In this document: one piece after another, positions 18,532 through 26,532 of the stretch
How the letters are laid out: each line of letters begins with the position of its first letter
Position numbering within the stretch: position 1 is the stretch's first letter
Source: Variovorax boronicumulans
Lineage (GTDB): Bacteria > Pseudomonadota > Gammaproteobacteria > Burkholderiales > Burkholderiaceae_C
NCBI RefSeq assembly: GCF_030812215.1
Contig: NZ_JAUSSG010000001.1
Span: 992,001-1,056,000 of the forward strand
Direction of reading: 5' to 3'
Length of the DNA: 64,000 bases
Made by a program: the position numbers and the translations under genes
Notes under the pieces: model-generated
What the model was told of the DNA's origin: nothing
The model's database searches: none
What the model saw: the letters and a program-made list of their open reading frames with translations, nothing else

Positions 18532-19697
18532 CGCTCATGTCCCCGGCCGGGAATCGATGGAATCAACCTGTTTTCTCCTTCTCTCGGTGTCGACGGCACC
18601 GGATCGATGGCGAGGAACTGCCTGACTTCGGCACCGGCGATTCCATAGGAGGCCAGCGCGCGCTGCACGACCTTCATGAGCCGCGGGTTGTGCGCCGTAT
18701 TTCTTTGCTCTTCATTGGCCCATGCGTAGGGCTGGATCTTGTTTTCCTGGGCGGCGGCATCGTCTTCCGCATCCAGCCCTTCCAGGATCTTCAGCATGAG
18801 GGCGCGGCCGCGCCAGATGTTGTCCCTGATCACCGGGGTTCCATCAGCGAATCTCCGGTTTCGCAGCTCCGGCGGCACGATCATCGGAAATTCCTTCTTC
18901 TTCGCGAGCTCCGCCAGCCGGTTCCAGAAATGCCTGACGTCGTAGGGATTGGGATTGAGGAACACTCGCTCGTTCAATTCCTGCGCCGACGCGGGCAGGG
19001 GCGTGCTCCACAACGTCGGATTGCGATCGTTCTCCGCCAGCGTGACCCATTCCGCCCATTTCGCCATGCCCTCCAGGAACCAGCTCGCACGGAACATGGT
19101 GTAGCCGTACTGGTACAGGTGGAACAGCTCATGCGGAATGAGGTAGTCCTTCACCCGCTCGTGGTTGCCCTTGAGCGAGGAGTTGATGGCCATCGAAATC
19201 GCGCACTTGTCGGCCCTGATGCGGCTCCCCGGATAGCGGATGACGCCCGAGAACGACAGGCCCCGCTTGTCCGTGATCTCGGGGCTGTAGACATCGAAGT
19301 TCAGGAAATCGATGTCGATGGATTCGGCATGCCGAAATCTCGGGCTGTCGAGCGGATCGCGGAAGCCGTTGCGGTTGAAGATCTGGCGCACCGTGTCCAG
19401 GTGAAGCGCAGCGTCCTCGACCATGTCCGGCACGCCGTTGCGATTGAGATCTGCGACGGTGTACAGCGCATGGGGCCCCGTTTGCGTATAGAAAACGCGG
19501 ATGCCGTTGAACTCATATTTCTGCTCGAGCTCCAGGCGGTGCTGATTCTTCGAGGTCCTGCACGCCGGAAAGTCCTTCAATTCCTGCGCGGACACCGACG
19601 GAACACAGGCGGCGCACGCGATAGTGCCCCCCGCGAAGAACTGCTTCCATGGCAACTGGATGGCCGGAGCCACCACGCCGTTTGCAGACATTCGCAT
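18528..19697 (-). CDS. Secreted metalloprotease-like protein (HExxH)
   Basis: Protein of about 389 residues with an N-terminal signal-like region ending near VSAQE. A DLNRNGVPD segment (around residue 85) looks like a calcium-binding loop. The centre carries HELFHLYQYGY followed 16 residues later by FLEGMAKWAEW, an HExxH...E arrangement like gluzincin peptidases. It probably acts in the periplasm or outside the cell. Start is uncertain: ATG 19697 is used, ATG 19691 and TTG 19730 are alternatives. Coupled by GTGA to the kinase fusion gene, so it belongs to the surface-glycan operon. Confidence 0.7.
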   Translation of the reverse strand: MRMSANGVVAPAIQLPWKQFFAGGTIACAACVPSVSAQELKDFPACRTSKNQHRLELEQKYEFNGIRVFYTQTGPHALYTVADLNRNGVPDMVEDAALHLDTVRQIFNRNGFRDPLDSPRFRHAESIDIDFLNFDVYSPEITDKRGLSFSGVIRYPGSRIRADKCAISMAINSSLKGNHERVKDYLIPHELFHLYQYGYTMFRASWFLEGMAKWAEWVTLAENDRNPTLWSTPLPASAQELNERVFLNPNPYDVRHFWNRLAELAKKKEFPMIVPPELRNRRFADGTPVIRDNIWRGRALMLKILEGLDAEDDAAAQENKIQPYAWANEEQRNTAHNPRLMKVVQRALASYGIAGAEVRQFLAIDPVPSTPREGENRLIPSIPGRGHER

Positions 19698-19746
19698 GAC
19701 GATTTCTTGGAGTCGGAGCCAGGCGTTCAAGGAATGGCGGCTCTTT

Positions 19747-21507
19747 TCAATTGAGGGAGTTCCAGAGCAATCTGTCGATCTCGCTCACCGGGCCCGAAGG
19801 CAAATCGGCGGACAGCAATTTCTTCAGCTCGTCCTTGCCGTACGACGCGGCCGGCATGGCTTCGGTCGGATGGATGTTCTCCAGCGGCCGGCGCCGAACG
19901 CCCTGGAAGAGCAGGGAGTGCGCGAGCGAGCAATGGGAACGCAGCCGCCCGGGGAAGCCGAACCATTTTTCCTCGATCGCCTGCATCTGCAGCTTCAGCG
20001 TATTGGCATAGCAGCCGATCGCCTCGGGCGATCCGATGGCGAATTGATCGCCCGCATAGAGCGTCTTGGTGAGCATGAGGTTATTGAAATAGATCACGCG
20101 CTGGCTGCGGCACTCTTCGGCCATCTGCGCCCAGTCGGGCTTCGCGGGGCCGGCACGGAAGGTGCGGTCCGGCCTGATTCTCAGCACGAGGTCGTAGGCT
20201 TCGCCGTCCTCTGCCATCAGGCGGTGCGCCTCCTGGATCTTGTAGAACATCTTGCGCTGGTTGTTGGCGTCGTTCTCGAACTGCGGCGTGCGGTGGTCTT
20301 CGATGACAACCGCCGCATCGTTGCCGTACACCGCCTTGATGTCTGCCTCGCTGATCGTCGAGGACACGGTCAGCGACGAAAAGAAATGGGGATAGGCCTT
20401 TTTCAGGACGTCGGTGCCGTATTGAAATCCGGCCTGCCTGTAGGCTTGCGCGAACGGCGCGTGCTTGAAGATGCGGTCCACACCGTTGCCCGATATCGGA
20501 TCGGGAAACCGCCAGCCCGTGTCTTCCCACGTGTGAACGAAGTACCTGACCCGGTGCCCCTCGAGGTGAAGATGCTTCCAGGTCTGGAACGCCTCGACGT
20601 ATCCGCGCATCTGCCCCGAGACGCACACGGCGATGTTCAGGTCCTTCCCCGCGCTGGCCGCGGGCCGCTGGATGTCGGTGCAGAAGGCCCGGGAAATTCT
20701 CGCGTTGGAACGCGCCTGCCTGCTTGCCTCGGTGCCCGGGGCACCAAGGGAATCGTGCACCTGGCGGACCATGCGGTCATGGGTGGCATCGTCCAGCAAC
20801 GCATATCCGAGTATCAGCAAGCGGCAGACACCGGCCTCGTTCAGGCAGCGCACCCCGTTGTCGGCCTGCAGGATGTCGGCGACGAAGTCCCTGAATATCT
20901 TTCCATTGGCGGGAAGCACCGTCTGGAAGAACTTGCACAGCACCTCGTGGTTGTTCTTCTCGAAGAAATCGATCAGGACTTCCTGGTGGATGTCCTCGCC
21001 ATAGCCGCTGAACCCCTCGATCGCGAGCGTCATCGCGACCTTGTCCTGCGGGCTCGGAAAGGACCTGTCCTCGACCAGCGGCCTGACGATGCCGGCAAGG
21101 TTTCTGTAGGTGGACAGGTGATGCCTTTTCAAACCGGCCAGATAGGCGGCGAATTCGAAGGGAAAGGCGTCGATCACCTGCTCCAGCCTGCGCGCCAGTT
21201 GGCCGATCTGCCCCGCGATCAACTGGGTGAACGCGACATCCATGCCCTTGGCATCTTTCTGGAATTCTTCCTTCCAGGGGGCGCTGCCCCTCAGTTCCAG
21301 CGCGGCATTGACATTGCCGGACAGAAGCAGCGCGTCCTGGTATCTCGGAAGAATGTCTTTCCTGAACGCGGGCTCCTGCTTCAATGCGCTGCGCAAGCGG
21401 TACAGGCTGAGCTCGAGCTGGTCCGATTTGCTGAAGGCCTGCAGTTCGGCGTCGATGTCCGCCGCGGACGTCCAGGCGCCGAAACCGTTCGATTCACCGT
21501 TCGGCAT
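19747..21507 (-). CDS. Glycosyltransferase-like protein of surface-polysaccharide loci
   Basis: Protein of 586 residues. The N-terminal 280 residues are helical and unrecognised. The C-terminal part contains NIAVCVSGQMRGYVEAFQTW, YFVHTWEDTGW and YDLVLRIRPDRTF, the signature trio (SGQ.R, HTW, RxRPD) of a glycosyltransferase-like family seen in capsule and LPS clusters. Start ATG 21507 lies 4 bp after the hydroxylase stop. No membrane segment. The donor and acceptor are unknown; the long N-terminal region may recognise the acceptor. Confidence 0.75.
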   Translation of the reverse strand: MPNGESNGFGAWTSAADIDAELQAFSKSDQLELSLYRLRSALKQEPAFRKDILPRYQDALLLSGNVNAALELRGSAPWKEEFQKDAKGMDVAFTQLIAGQIGQLARRLEQVIDAFPFEFAAYLAGLKRHHLSTYRNLAGIVRPLVEDRSFPSPQDKVAMTLAIEGFSGYGEDIHQEVLIDFFEKNNHEVLCKFFQTVLPANGKIFRDFVADILQADNGVRCLNEAGVCRLLILGYALLDDATHDRMVRQVHDSLGAPGTEASRQARSNARISRAFCTDIQRPAASAGKDLNIAVCVSGQMRGYVEAFQTWKHLHLEGHRVRYFVHTWEDTGWRFPDPISGNGVDRIFKHAPFAQAYRQAGFQYGTDVLKKAYPHFFSSLTVSSTISEADIKAVYGNDAAVVIEDHRTPQFENDANNQRKMFYKIQEAHRLMAEDGEAYDLVLRIRPDRTFRAGPAKPDWAQMAEECRSQRVIYFNNLMLTKTLYAGDQFAIGSPEAIGCYANTLKLQMQAIEEKWFGFPGRLRSHCSLAHSLLFQGVRRRPLENIHPTEAMPAASYGKDELKKLLSADLPSGPVSEIDRLLWNSLN

Positions 21508-21511
21508 CGGG

Positions 21512-22153
21512 TCAGTCCGCCACGGCAAGGGCACCCTCGCTCCGGAACACCGGCAGCCAGGGCTCGGCCAGCATCTGGAATGCGGGCCCCGGGTTCAGGC
21601 CCATCAGCAAATGCGCGCGACTGGAAGGCTCGTTGCTGCGGTTGACGGCGCGGTGGTTCACATCCACCCGCACCAGCCAGGCCGAACCGTCGGCCGGCAA
21701 GTGCACGCTCTCGATGCTGCCATCCGCGCGCTGCCATTCGAAGAAGCAGTTCGGGTTGGTGACGATCGGGATGTGCAGGCGCCAGGTTTCCTTGAGGGCA
21801 TCGGTGTGCAGCGGCATCTCCGCGCCTTCGCTTTCCAGCTGCATGATGCGCGCGCGAAAGGGCTTGAGGCCGGCGTCGTGCAAGGCATCCATCACCGTGG
21901 CCAGATAGCCGGAGCAGGCGTCGGTCGGGGCGGTGCCGGGCACGAAAGGCTGCTTGCTGGGAATGCGGCGGATGCCGTCGGTCAGCGTGCCGTCGCGACT
22001 GGTCACGGCCCAGCCGATGTAGTCGACGCGGTTGTCGCGATACGGCATCGACGGCAGCGTGCAGACGTGGTCCACGAAATGGCGCCGCAGCGCATCGGCA
22101 TCGATGCGGAAATTGGCCAGCCTCGCGAACATGACATCTCGTGAGTGCTTCAT
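21512..22153 (-). CDS. Aspartyl/asparaginyl beta-hydroxylase-like 2OG-Fe(II) oxygenase
   Basis: Enzyme of 213 residues. MPLHTDALKETWRLHIPIVTNP carries the HxD iron ligands, and RAHLLMG supplies the distal histidine; the AWLVRVDVNHRAVN region matches the cupin-like core of Asp/Asn hydroxylases. Expected reaction: 2-oxoglutarate-dependent hydroxylation of a peptide residue, lipid or sugar group. Strong ribosome site GAGGAGAAG before ATG 22153. Directly coupled to the glycosyltransferase-like gene, so its target may be part of the surface molecule made here. Confidence 0.83.
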   Translation of the reverse strand: MKHSRDVMFARLANFRIDADALRRHFVDHVCTLPSMPYRDNRVDYIGWAVTSRDGTLTDGIRRIPSKQPFVPGTAPTDACSGYLATVMDALHDAGLKPFRARIMQLESEGAEMPLHTDALKETWRLHIPIVTNPNCFFEWQRADGSIESVHLPADGSAWLVRVDVNHRAVNRSNEPSSRAHLLMGLNPGPAFQMLAEPWLPVFRSEGALAVAD

Positions 22154-22281
22154 GTCTTCTCCTCGTTCCTCTTGTCGGGTGCCATCGCGAACGGATGGCG
22201 TGAATCGCGCAGGCGCTTGCACGGTCGATGAGGCAAGGCTGCGCGCACAAGCGCGGGGGTCGGCAGGCCGAAGGCCCGGAC

Positions 22282-22632
22282 CTACGCGAAGGAGGCGAGC
22301 GACTGCGGCGGCCGCGTGGGCCGCTCGAGGAAGGTCAGCGAGAAGAACGCCGGCGCGAATTCCGGCTGCAATGCCGACAGCGGCGCGAAGCCGAACAGGT
22401 GCTCGACGAAGGGGGCTTCGATGCTGTGGCCAATGTCCAGGTCCGCATCGTCCGCGGGCTGGACGGCACCGGCCGCGCCAACCGAATCGGCCGCGGCGGA
22501 TGCATCGGCAAAGAGCACGTGCGCCACCTCGTCGCGCTGGTTCGCCGCGTCGACCAAGCCCTGCGCGAACACGACGAGGCCGTGGCAGCAAAGGAGGACC
22601 GCGAAGACAGCGGCGACGAGCGGGCGTGGCAT
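22282..22632 (-). CDS. Small exported hypothetical protein
   Basis: Product of 116 residues with a signal peptide (hydrophobic run LVAAVFAVLLCCHGLVVFA, cleavage after about residue 24). The mature part is acidic and alanine-rich with a Pro/Phe-rich C-terminus (FLERPTRPP). Third-codon GC is as high as in neighbouring genes, which supports real coding. It starts 12 bp after the LysR stop, so it may be co-transcribed with it. No family recognised. Between it and the hydroxylase gene are 128 bp with a short GGCC-TTC-GGCC hairpin and no other gene. Confidence 0.55.
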   Translation of the reverse strand: MPRPLVAAVFAVLLCCHGLVVFAQGLVDAANQRDEVAHVLFADASAAADSVGAAGAVQPADDADLDIGHSIEAPFVEHLFGFAPLSALQPEFAPAFFSLTFLERPTRPPQSLASFA

Positions 22633-22644
22633 GACTGGCGCATC

Positions 22645-23616
22645 TTAGCGACGCCTGCGGATGGCGTCGAGCGGGTGTCCACGCGTCACGCGACGCGACC
22701 TGGGCTCCTCTGCCTGGGGCAATCGGTTACGCAGTAATGCGATGAGTTCCTGCGCCACCACGTTGCGCATCGGTCCCGGCACATAGGCCAGCACCACGCG
22801 GCGCTCGATGCGCGGCTTCTGCAGCGGCACCACCACGAGTTCGGGGTCGCGCAGCGACGCGGTGTACAGCCGCGGCATCAGCCCCAGCGCCTGGCCGCTG
22901 CGCACCAGCGCATAGAGCGTTTCGGAATAGCTCACGCGGTAGGGCTCGGCGCCCTGCGCGAACTGCGCGCGCGCCGGATTGCCGAGCGCCGGCATGCTGC
23001 CGCTTTCGAACATCACGAGGCGCTCCTTGCCGATGGCCTCCCAGTTCGCATCGCCGGCCGCGGCCAGCGGATGGTCGCGCCGCACCACCAGCACCAGCGG
23101 ATCGCGGAAGAGGTCGACGCAGGTCAGCCCGCCTGGCGGCTCGGTGATGGCGGCCACCGCCATGTCGAGCTGGCCGCTGCGCAGCTCTGCGAGCAAAGTG
23201 GTCGAGGGTGCGTCGCGCCAGGCCAGTTCGACCTCTCGCTGGCCGTTCTGCTGGAGGAATTCGCTGACCGCCGCCGCAACGCGCGCGCTGGCCGAAGGGA
23301 TCACGCCCACACGCACGAAGGCGCGGCCGCGCTGCACGGTGCTCTCGATGTCGCGCAGCGCCACCTCGAAGGTGTTGACGAGGAAGTCGGTGCGCGCCAG
23401 CACCTCGGCCCCAACGGGCGTGAGTTCGAGGCGGTGGGTGGAGCGGGTGAGCAGTTCGGCGCCGAGCAGCTTTTCCATCTGCTTGATGGCGTTGCTCAGC
23501 GCGGGCTGCGTGATGGCCAGGCGCCGCGCCGCGCGGCCGAACTGGCCTTCTTCCACCAGCACCGAGAAGAACTGCAGTTGGCGCATCGTGAGCGCGCGCA
23601 GGGGCAAGGCGGCCAT
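22645..23616 (-). CDS. LysR-family transcriptional regulator
   Basis: Regulator of 323 residues. N-terminal winged helix (residues about 8-66) with FGRAARRLAITQPALSNAIKQMEK. The rest is a periplasmic-binding-like effector domain. The ATG at 23616 is preceded by GGAGA and chosen over a GTG at 23631. It diverges from an adenosine deaminase-like gene and a coupled Bug receptor; the palindrome at 23641-23657 in the shared gap is a good T-N11-A-type site. It probably activates the divergent operon in response to its substrate. Confidence 0.92.
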   Translation of the reverse strand: MAALPLRALTMRQLQFFSVLVEEGQFGRAARRLAITQPALSNAIKQMEKLLGAELLTRSTHRLELTPVGAEVLARTDFLVNTFEVALRDIESTVQRGRAFVRVGVIPSASARVAAAVSEFLQQNGQREVELAWRDAPSTTLLAELRSGQLDMAVAAITEPPGGLTCVDLFRDPLVLVVRRDHPLAAAGDANWEAIGKERLVMFESGSMPALGNPARAQFAQGAEPYRVSYSETLYALVRSGQALGLMPRLYTASLRDPELVVVPLQKPRIERRVVLAYVPGPMRNVVAQELIALLRNRLPQAEEPRSRRVTRGHPLDAIRRRR

Positions 23617-23640
23617 GGCATCTCCAGTCACCGGCGGTTA

Positions 23641-23704
23641 TTGATCCGGTGAATCAAATTATAGAAATTCAAAATTTTCCTTATGGGCTTCGTCTCCCTA
23701 GACT
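23641..23704. promoter_or_regulatory. LysR-type site and leaderless-type promoter of the deaminase operon
   Basis: TTGAT-N7-ATCAA at 23641-23657 is a symmetrical LysR-type box centred between the divergent genes. On the plus strand CCTAGACT (-10 TAGACT, 23699-23704) ends 7 bp before the deaminase ATG, with only a weak -35, as expected for an activator-dependent promoter. The mRNA would start at or next to the AUG. Confidence 0.55.
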
Positions 23705-23711
23705 GGTCAGC

Positions 23712-24812
23712 ATGACCAGCCCCTCTCCATCGGATTTGCCCGCCTTCACGCTGGAGTCGTTCCTTCGCGCGATCCCCAAGGTCGAACTGCACTGCCATCT
23801 GTTCGGCACGGTGCGTCACGAGACCTTCAAGCAGTTGAACCTGCGCGCCGGTGCGCCGCTGGCGGCCGACGAGATCGAGGGCTTCTACACGCGCGGCGAA
23901 AAGCCGGTCGGCGTGCTGCGCGTGCTGCGCGCGCTCGACGCGCAGCTGGTGCGCGGCCCGGGTGATCTGTACCAGCTCACGCTCGAATACCTGCAGGACG
24001 CGGCCTCGCACAACGTGCGTTACGCCGAGTTCTTCTGGAACCCGACCGGCACGGTGCACGGCTCGGGCATTCCGTACGCGATGGCGCAGGCCGCGATCGT
24101 GCGCGCGATACAGGATGCGCAGCAGGAGTTCGGCATCACCGGCCGGCTCATCGCCGCCATCGACCGCGAGGCCAGCCCCGGGGCGGCAGTGGAAATGGTC
24201 GAGTGGGTCAAGACGCACCGCTGCGAGGAAGTGATCGGCATCGGCATCGACTACCGCGAGGTCGACCGGCCACCGGAACTCTTCACGGAGGCCTATGCCG
24301 CGGCGAAGAAGGCGGGCCTCAAGACCACCGCGCATGCCGGCGAATTCGGCATGCCCTGGACCAACGTGCGCACTGCGCTCGATGTGCTGCAGGTGGACCG
24401 CATCGACCACGGCTACACGGTGGTCGACCAGCCCGACTTCGCGCGCGAGTGCGCCGAGCGCGGCGTGCTCTTCACCGTGGTGCCGACCAACTCCTATTAC
24501 TTGCGCACGCTGCCGCCCGAGCGCTGGGCCATCGACCATCCGATCCGCCGCATGCCGGGCCTGGGCCTGCGCATCCACCCCAACACCGACGACCCGACGC
24601 TGCACAAGGTCACGCCCACCGGCGCCTGGCTGATGATGGTGCGCGACTTCGGCTTCGGCCTTGCCGACCTGCGCGGCTTCATGCACAACGGCCTGGACGG
24701 CGCCTGGATCGACGACACGCAACGCCGTGCATGGCGCACGCAATGGAGCGAGGCGTTCGACACGCTGCGCGCCCGCCTCGACACCGAACCCACGCCCCCC
24801 ACCTTCGAATGA
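23712..24812 (+). CDS. Adenosine deaminase-family amidohydrolase
   Basis: Enzyme of 366 residues of the metal-dependent amidohydrolase fold. ELHCHLFG supplies the first two zinc histidines (His27, His29). THAGEFG carries the third histidine and the catalytic Glu, VDRIDHGY the next histidine, and NTDDP the final aspartate. These define the adenosine/adenine deaminase family. The motif usually reading CP-T/L-SN is VPTNS here, so the purine specificity may differ. It overlaps a Bug receptor gene by ATGA. No ribosome site precedes the start, in line with a leaderless transcript. Confidence 0.85.
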   Translation: MTSPSPSDLPAFTLESFLRAIPKVELHCHLFGTVRHETFKQLNLRAGAPLAADEIEGFYTRGEKPVGVLRVLRALDAQLVRGPGDLYQLTLEYLQDAASHNVRYAEFFWNPTGTVHGSGIPYAMAQAAIVRAIQDAQQEFGITGRLIAAIDREASPGAAVEMVEWVKTHRCEEVIGIGIDYREVDRPPELFTEAYAAAKKAGLKTTAHAGEFGMPWTNVRTALDVLQVDRIDHGYTVVDQPDFARECAERGVLFTVVPTNSYYLRTLPPERWAIDHPIRRMPGLGLRIHPNTDDPTLHKVTPTGAWLMMVRDFGFGLADLRGFMHNGLDGAWIDDTQRRAWRTQWSEAFDTLRARLDTEPTPPTFE

Positions 24813-25798
24813 ACCACGCCATGAACACGCCCCGCCGCCTTCTCCTTGCCGCCGCGCTCTGCGCCGCCCTGCCCACCGCCGCGCTCGCGCAGGCCTGGCC
24901 GACCGCCAAGCCCATCACGCTGATCGTTCCGTACACGGCCGGCGGCAGCGTGGACGTCAATGCCCGCCTGGTCGCCCAGCGGCTCGGCGAGCGGCTCAAG
25001 CAATCGGTGGTCATCGACAACGTGAGCGGCGCGGGCGGCGCCATCGGCGTGGCCAAGGCGGTGAATGCGGCGCCCGACGGCTACACGCTGGTGGTCGGGC
25101 CGGACAGCGCGATCGCCATCGGCAAGCTGGTGAACCCGACGGCCTTCCGCTTCGATCCGCTGAAGGACCTCGCGCCCGTCGGCCTGCTCAACACGGCGCC
25201 GATGGTGCTGGTCGCGCGGCCCGGCCTCGAGGCGCAGACCTTCGCCGATTTCGTGAAGCTCGCCAAGGCCAGGCCCGGCCAGTACAACTACGCGACCTCG
25301 GGCGTGGGCACCGTGCTGCAGCTGGCGATGGAATTGCTCAAGGAGCGCAGCGGCATCTTCGTCACGCACGTGCCTTATCGCGGCGGCGCGCAGATCGCCA
25401 CCGACGTGATCGGCAACCAGGTCGACCTCGCGATGCTGGTGAGCACCAGCGCCATTCCGCATGTGAACGGCAAGCGGCTGAAGGCGCTGGGCATCACCAG
25501 CAACAAGCGCCTCGCGGTGCTGCCCGGCGTACCCACCTTCGACGAAATGCCGGGCCTCAAAGGCTTCGACATGGTGAGCTGGACCGGCATCTTCGCGCCC
25601 GCAAAAACGCCGCCGGCCGTGGTCGCGCAGATCAACCAGGAACTCAATGCGGTGCTGCAGGAGGAAGGGGTGCGCTCCAAGCTGATGGAGCAAGGCGCAC
25701 TGCCGGGCAGCGGCACGCCGGAATCGTTCGGGAAGTTCGTGCAGGCCGAGTACAGCCGCAATCAGAAGATCGTGCAGACCGCGAACATCAAGGAGTAA
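24809..25798 (+). CDS. Bug-family (TctC-like) periplasmic substrate-binding protein
   Basis: Exported receptor of about 329 residues with a signal peptide ending ALAQA. It shows the Bug hallmarks: PITLIVPYTAGGSVDVNARL near the N-terminus, DNVSGAGGAIG, APDGYTLVVG, THVPYRGG and the C-terminal LMEQGALPGSGTP. Start ATG overlaps the deaminase stop (ATGA); ATG 24821 is an alternative. Bug proteins bind carboxylates, amides or aromatic acids. Coupling to a purine-type deaminase and LysR suggests a nitrogen-containing ligand; no TctA/TctB is present. Confidence 0.92.
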   Translation: MNHAMNTPRRLLLAAALCAALPTAALAQAWPTAKPITLIVPYTAGGSVDVNARLVAQRLGERLKQSVVIDNVSGAGGAIGVAKAVNAAPDGYTLVVGPDSAIAIGKLVNPTAFRFDPLKDLAPVGLLNTAPMVLVARPGLEAQTFADFVKLAKARPGQYNYATSGVGTVLQLAMELLKERSGIFVTHVPYRGGAQIATDVIGNQVDLAMLVSTSAIPHVNGKRLKALGITSNKRLAVLPGVPTFDEMPGLKGFDMVSWTGIFAPAKTPPAVVAQINQELNAVLQEEGVRSKLMEQGALPGSGTPESFGKFVQAEYSRNQKIVQTANIKE

Positions 25799-25802
25799 CT
25801 GG

Positions 25803-25898
25803 GCTCGCCCCAGGCTGCGCGCACTGCGTGTCGCGTGCGCCTTCCCCCCGCCGGGGGCGACACCTGAGGCCCGGCGAAGCCGGCTCCTCGGCGTTCTG
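25803..25898 (+). repeat. Dispersed two-hairpin intergenic repeat, copy 1
   Basis: About 95 bp closely matching 32474-32570. Shared blocks are CGCGCACT-CGTGTCGC, a CCCCC/GGGGG hairpin (25845-25857) and CCGGC-GAA-GCCGG (25871-25883) followed by a CGG-GTTC block. It sits between the convergent Bug and CBS genes, where it could act as a bidirectional terminator or mRNA stabiliser. Confidence 0.7.
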
Positions 25899-25933
25899 GC
25901 ATTGCGCCGGGCGTTGCACCCAGCGCGTGCGGA

Positions 25934-26389
25934 TCAGCCGGTCTTGCTCTCGTCTTCCGCCGGCCAGTCGCGGATGTAGGCCTTGAGCATCTTGTTCTCG
26001 AAATTCTGGCTGTCCACCACGGCCTTGGCCACGTCGTAGAAGCTGATCACGCCCATCAGCATGCGCTTGTCCATCACGGGCATGTAGCGCGCATGGCGCT
26101 CCAGCATGATGCGGCGGATTTCGTCGAGATCGGTTTCCAGGGTGCAGGTGACGGGGGCGTCGTCCATGGCCTTGCGCACCAGCGTGGTCCCGACCTGGCC
26201 GCCGTTGTTGACGATGGCGACGATCACCTCGCGGAAGGTGAGCATGCCGACCAGATCGCCGTGCTCCATGACCACGAGGGAGCCGATGTCCTTTTCCGCC
26301 ATCGTGGTGGCGGCTTCTGCCAGCAGGTCGTCTGGCGTGATGGTGAAGAGCGTGTTGCCCTTGACGCGAAGGATGTCGCTGACTTTCAT
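25934..26389 (-). CDS. CBS-domain protein
   Basis: Small cytoplasmic protein of 151 residues made of two CBS motifs (about 5-60 and 73-130: KDIGSLVVMEHGDLVGMLTFREV and HARYMPVMDKRMLMGVISFYDV). Such pairs bind adenosyl nucleotides and act as energy or ion sensors. Start ATG 26389 follows AGGAG. Single gene, divergent from metY. Target protein unknown. Confidence 0.9.
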   Translation of the reverse strand: MKVSDILRVKGNTLFTITPDDLLAEAATTMAEKDIGSLVVMEHGDLVGMLTFREVIVAIVNNGGQVGTTLVRKAMDDAPVTCTLETDLDEIRRIMLERHARYMPVMDKRMLMGVISFYDVAKAVVDSQNFENKMLKAYIRDWPAEDESKTG

Positions 26390-26532
26390 CGTGTGCTCCT
26401 CTCGAACTCTCGTACTGGGCGGTGTGCTGATTTGAATATAGCCCACAATCGACGCCGACCTGAACGCCCCTGTCGCCCACGCATGCTTTGCAGACGTAAC
26501 GGGGCTTTGCGAGAGACAACAGAAAGGCCCCC

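Noticed and set aside
26390..26532. Leader before metY as a SAM or SAH riboswitch
   Set aside because: I could not find the conserved pairing or core bases of any such riboswitch class.
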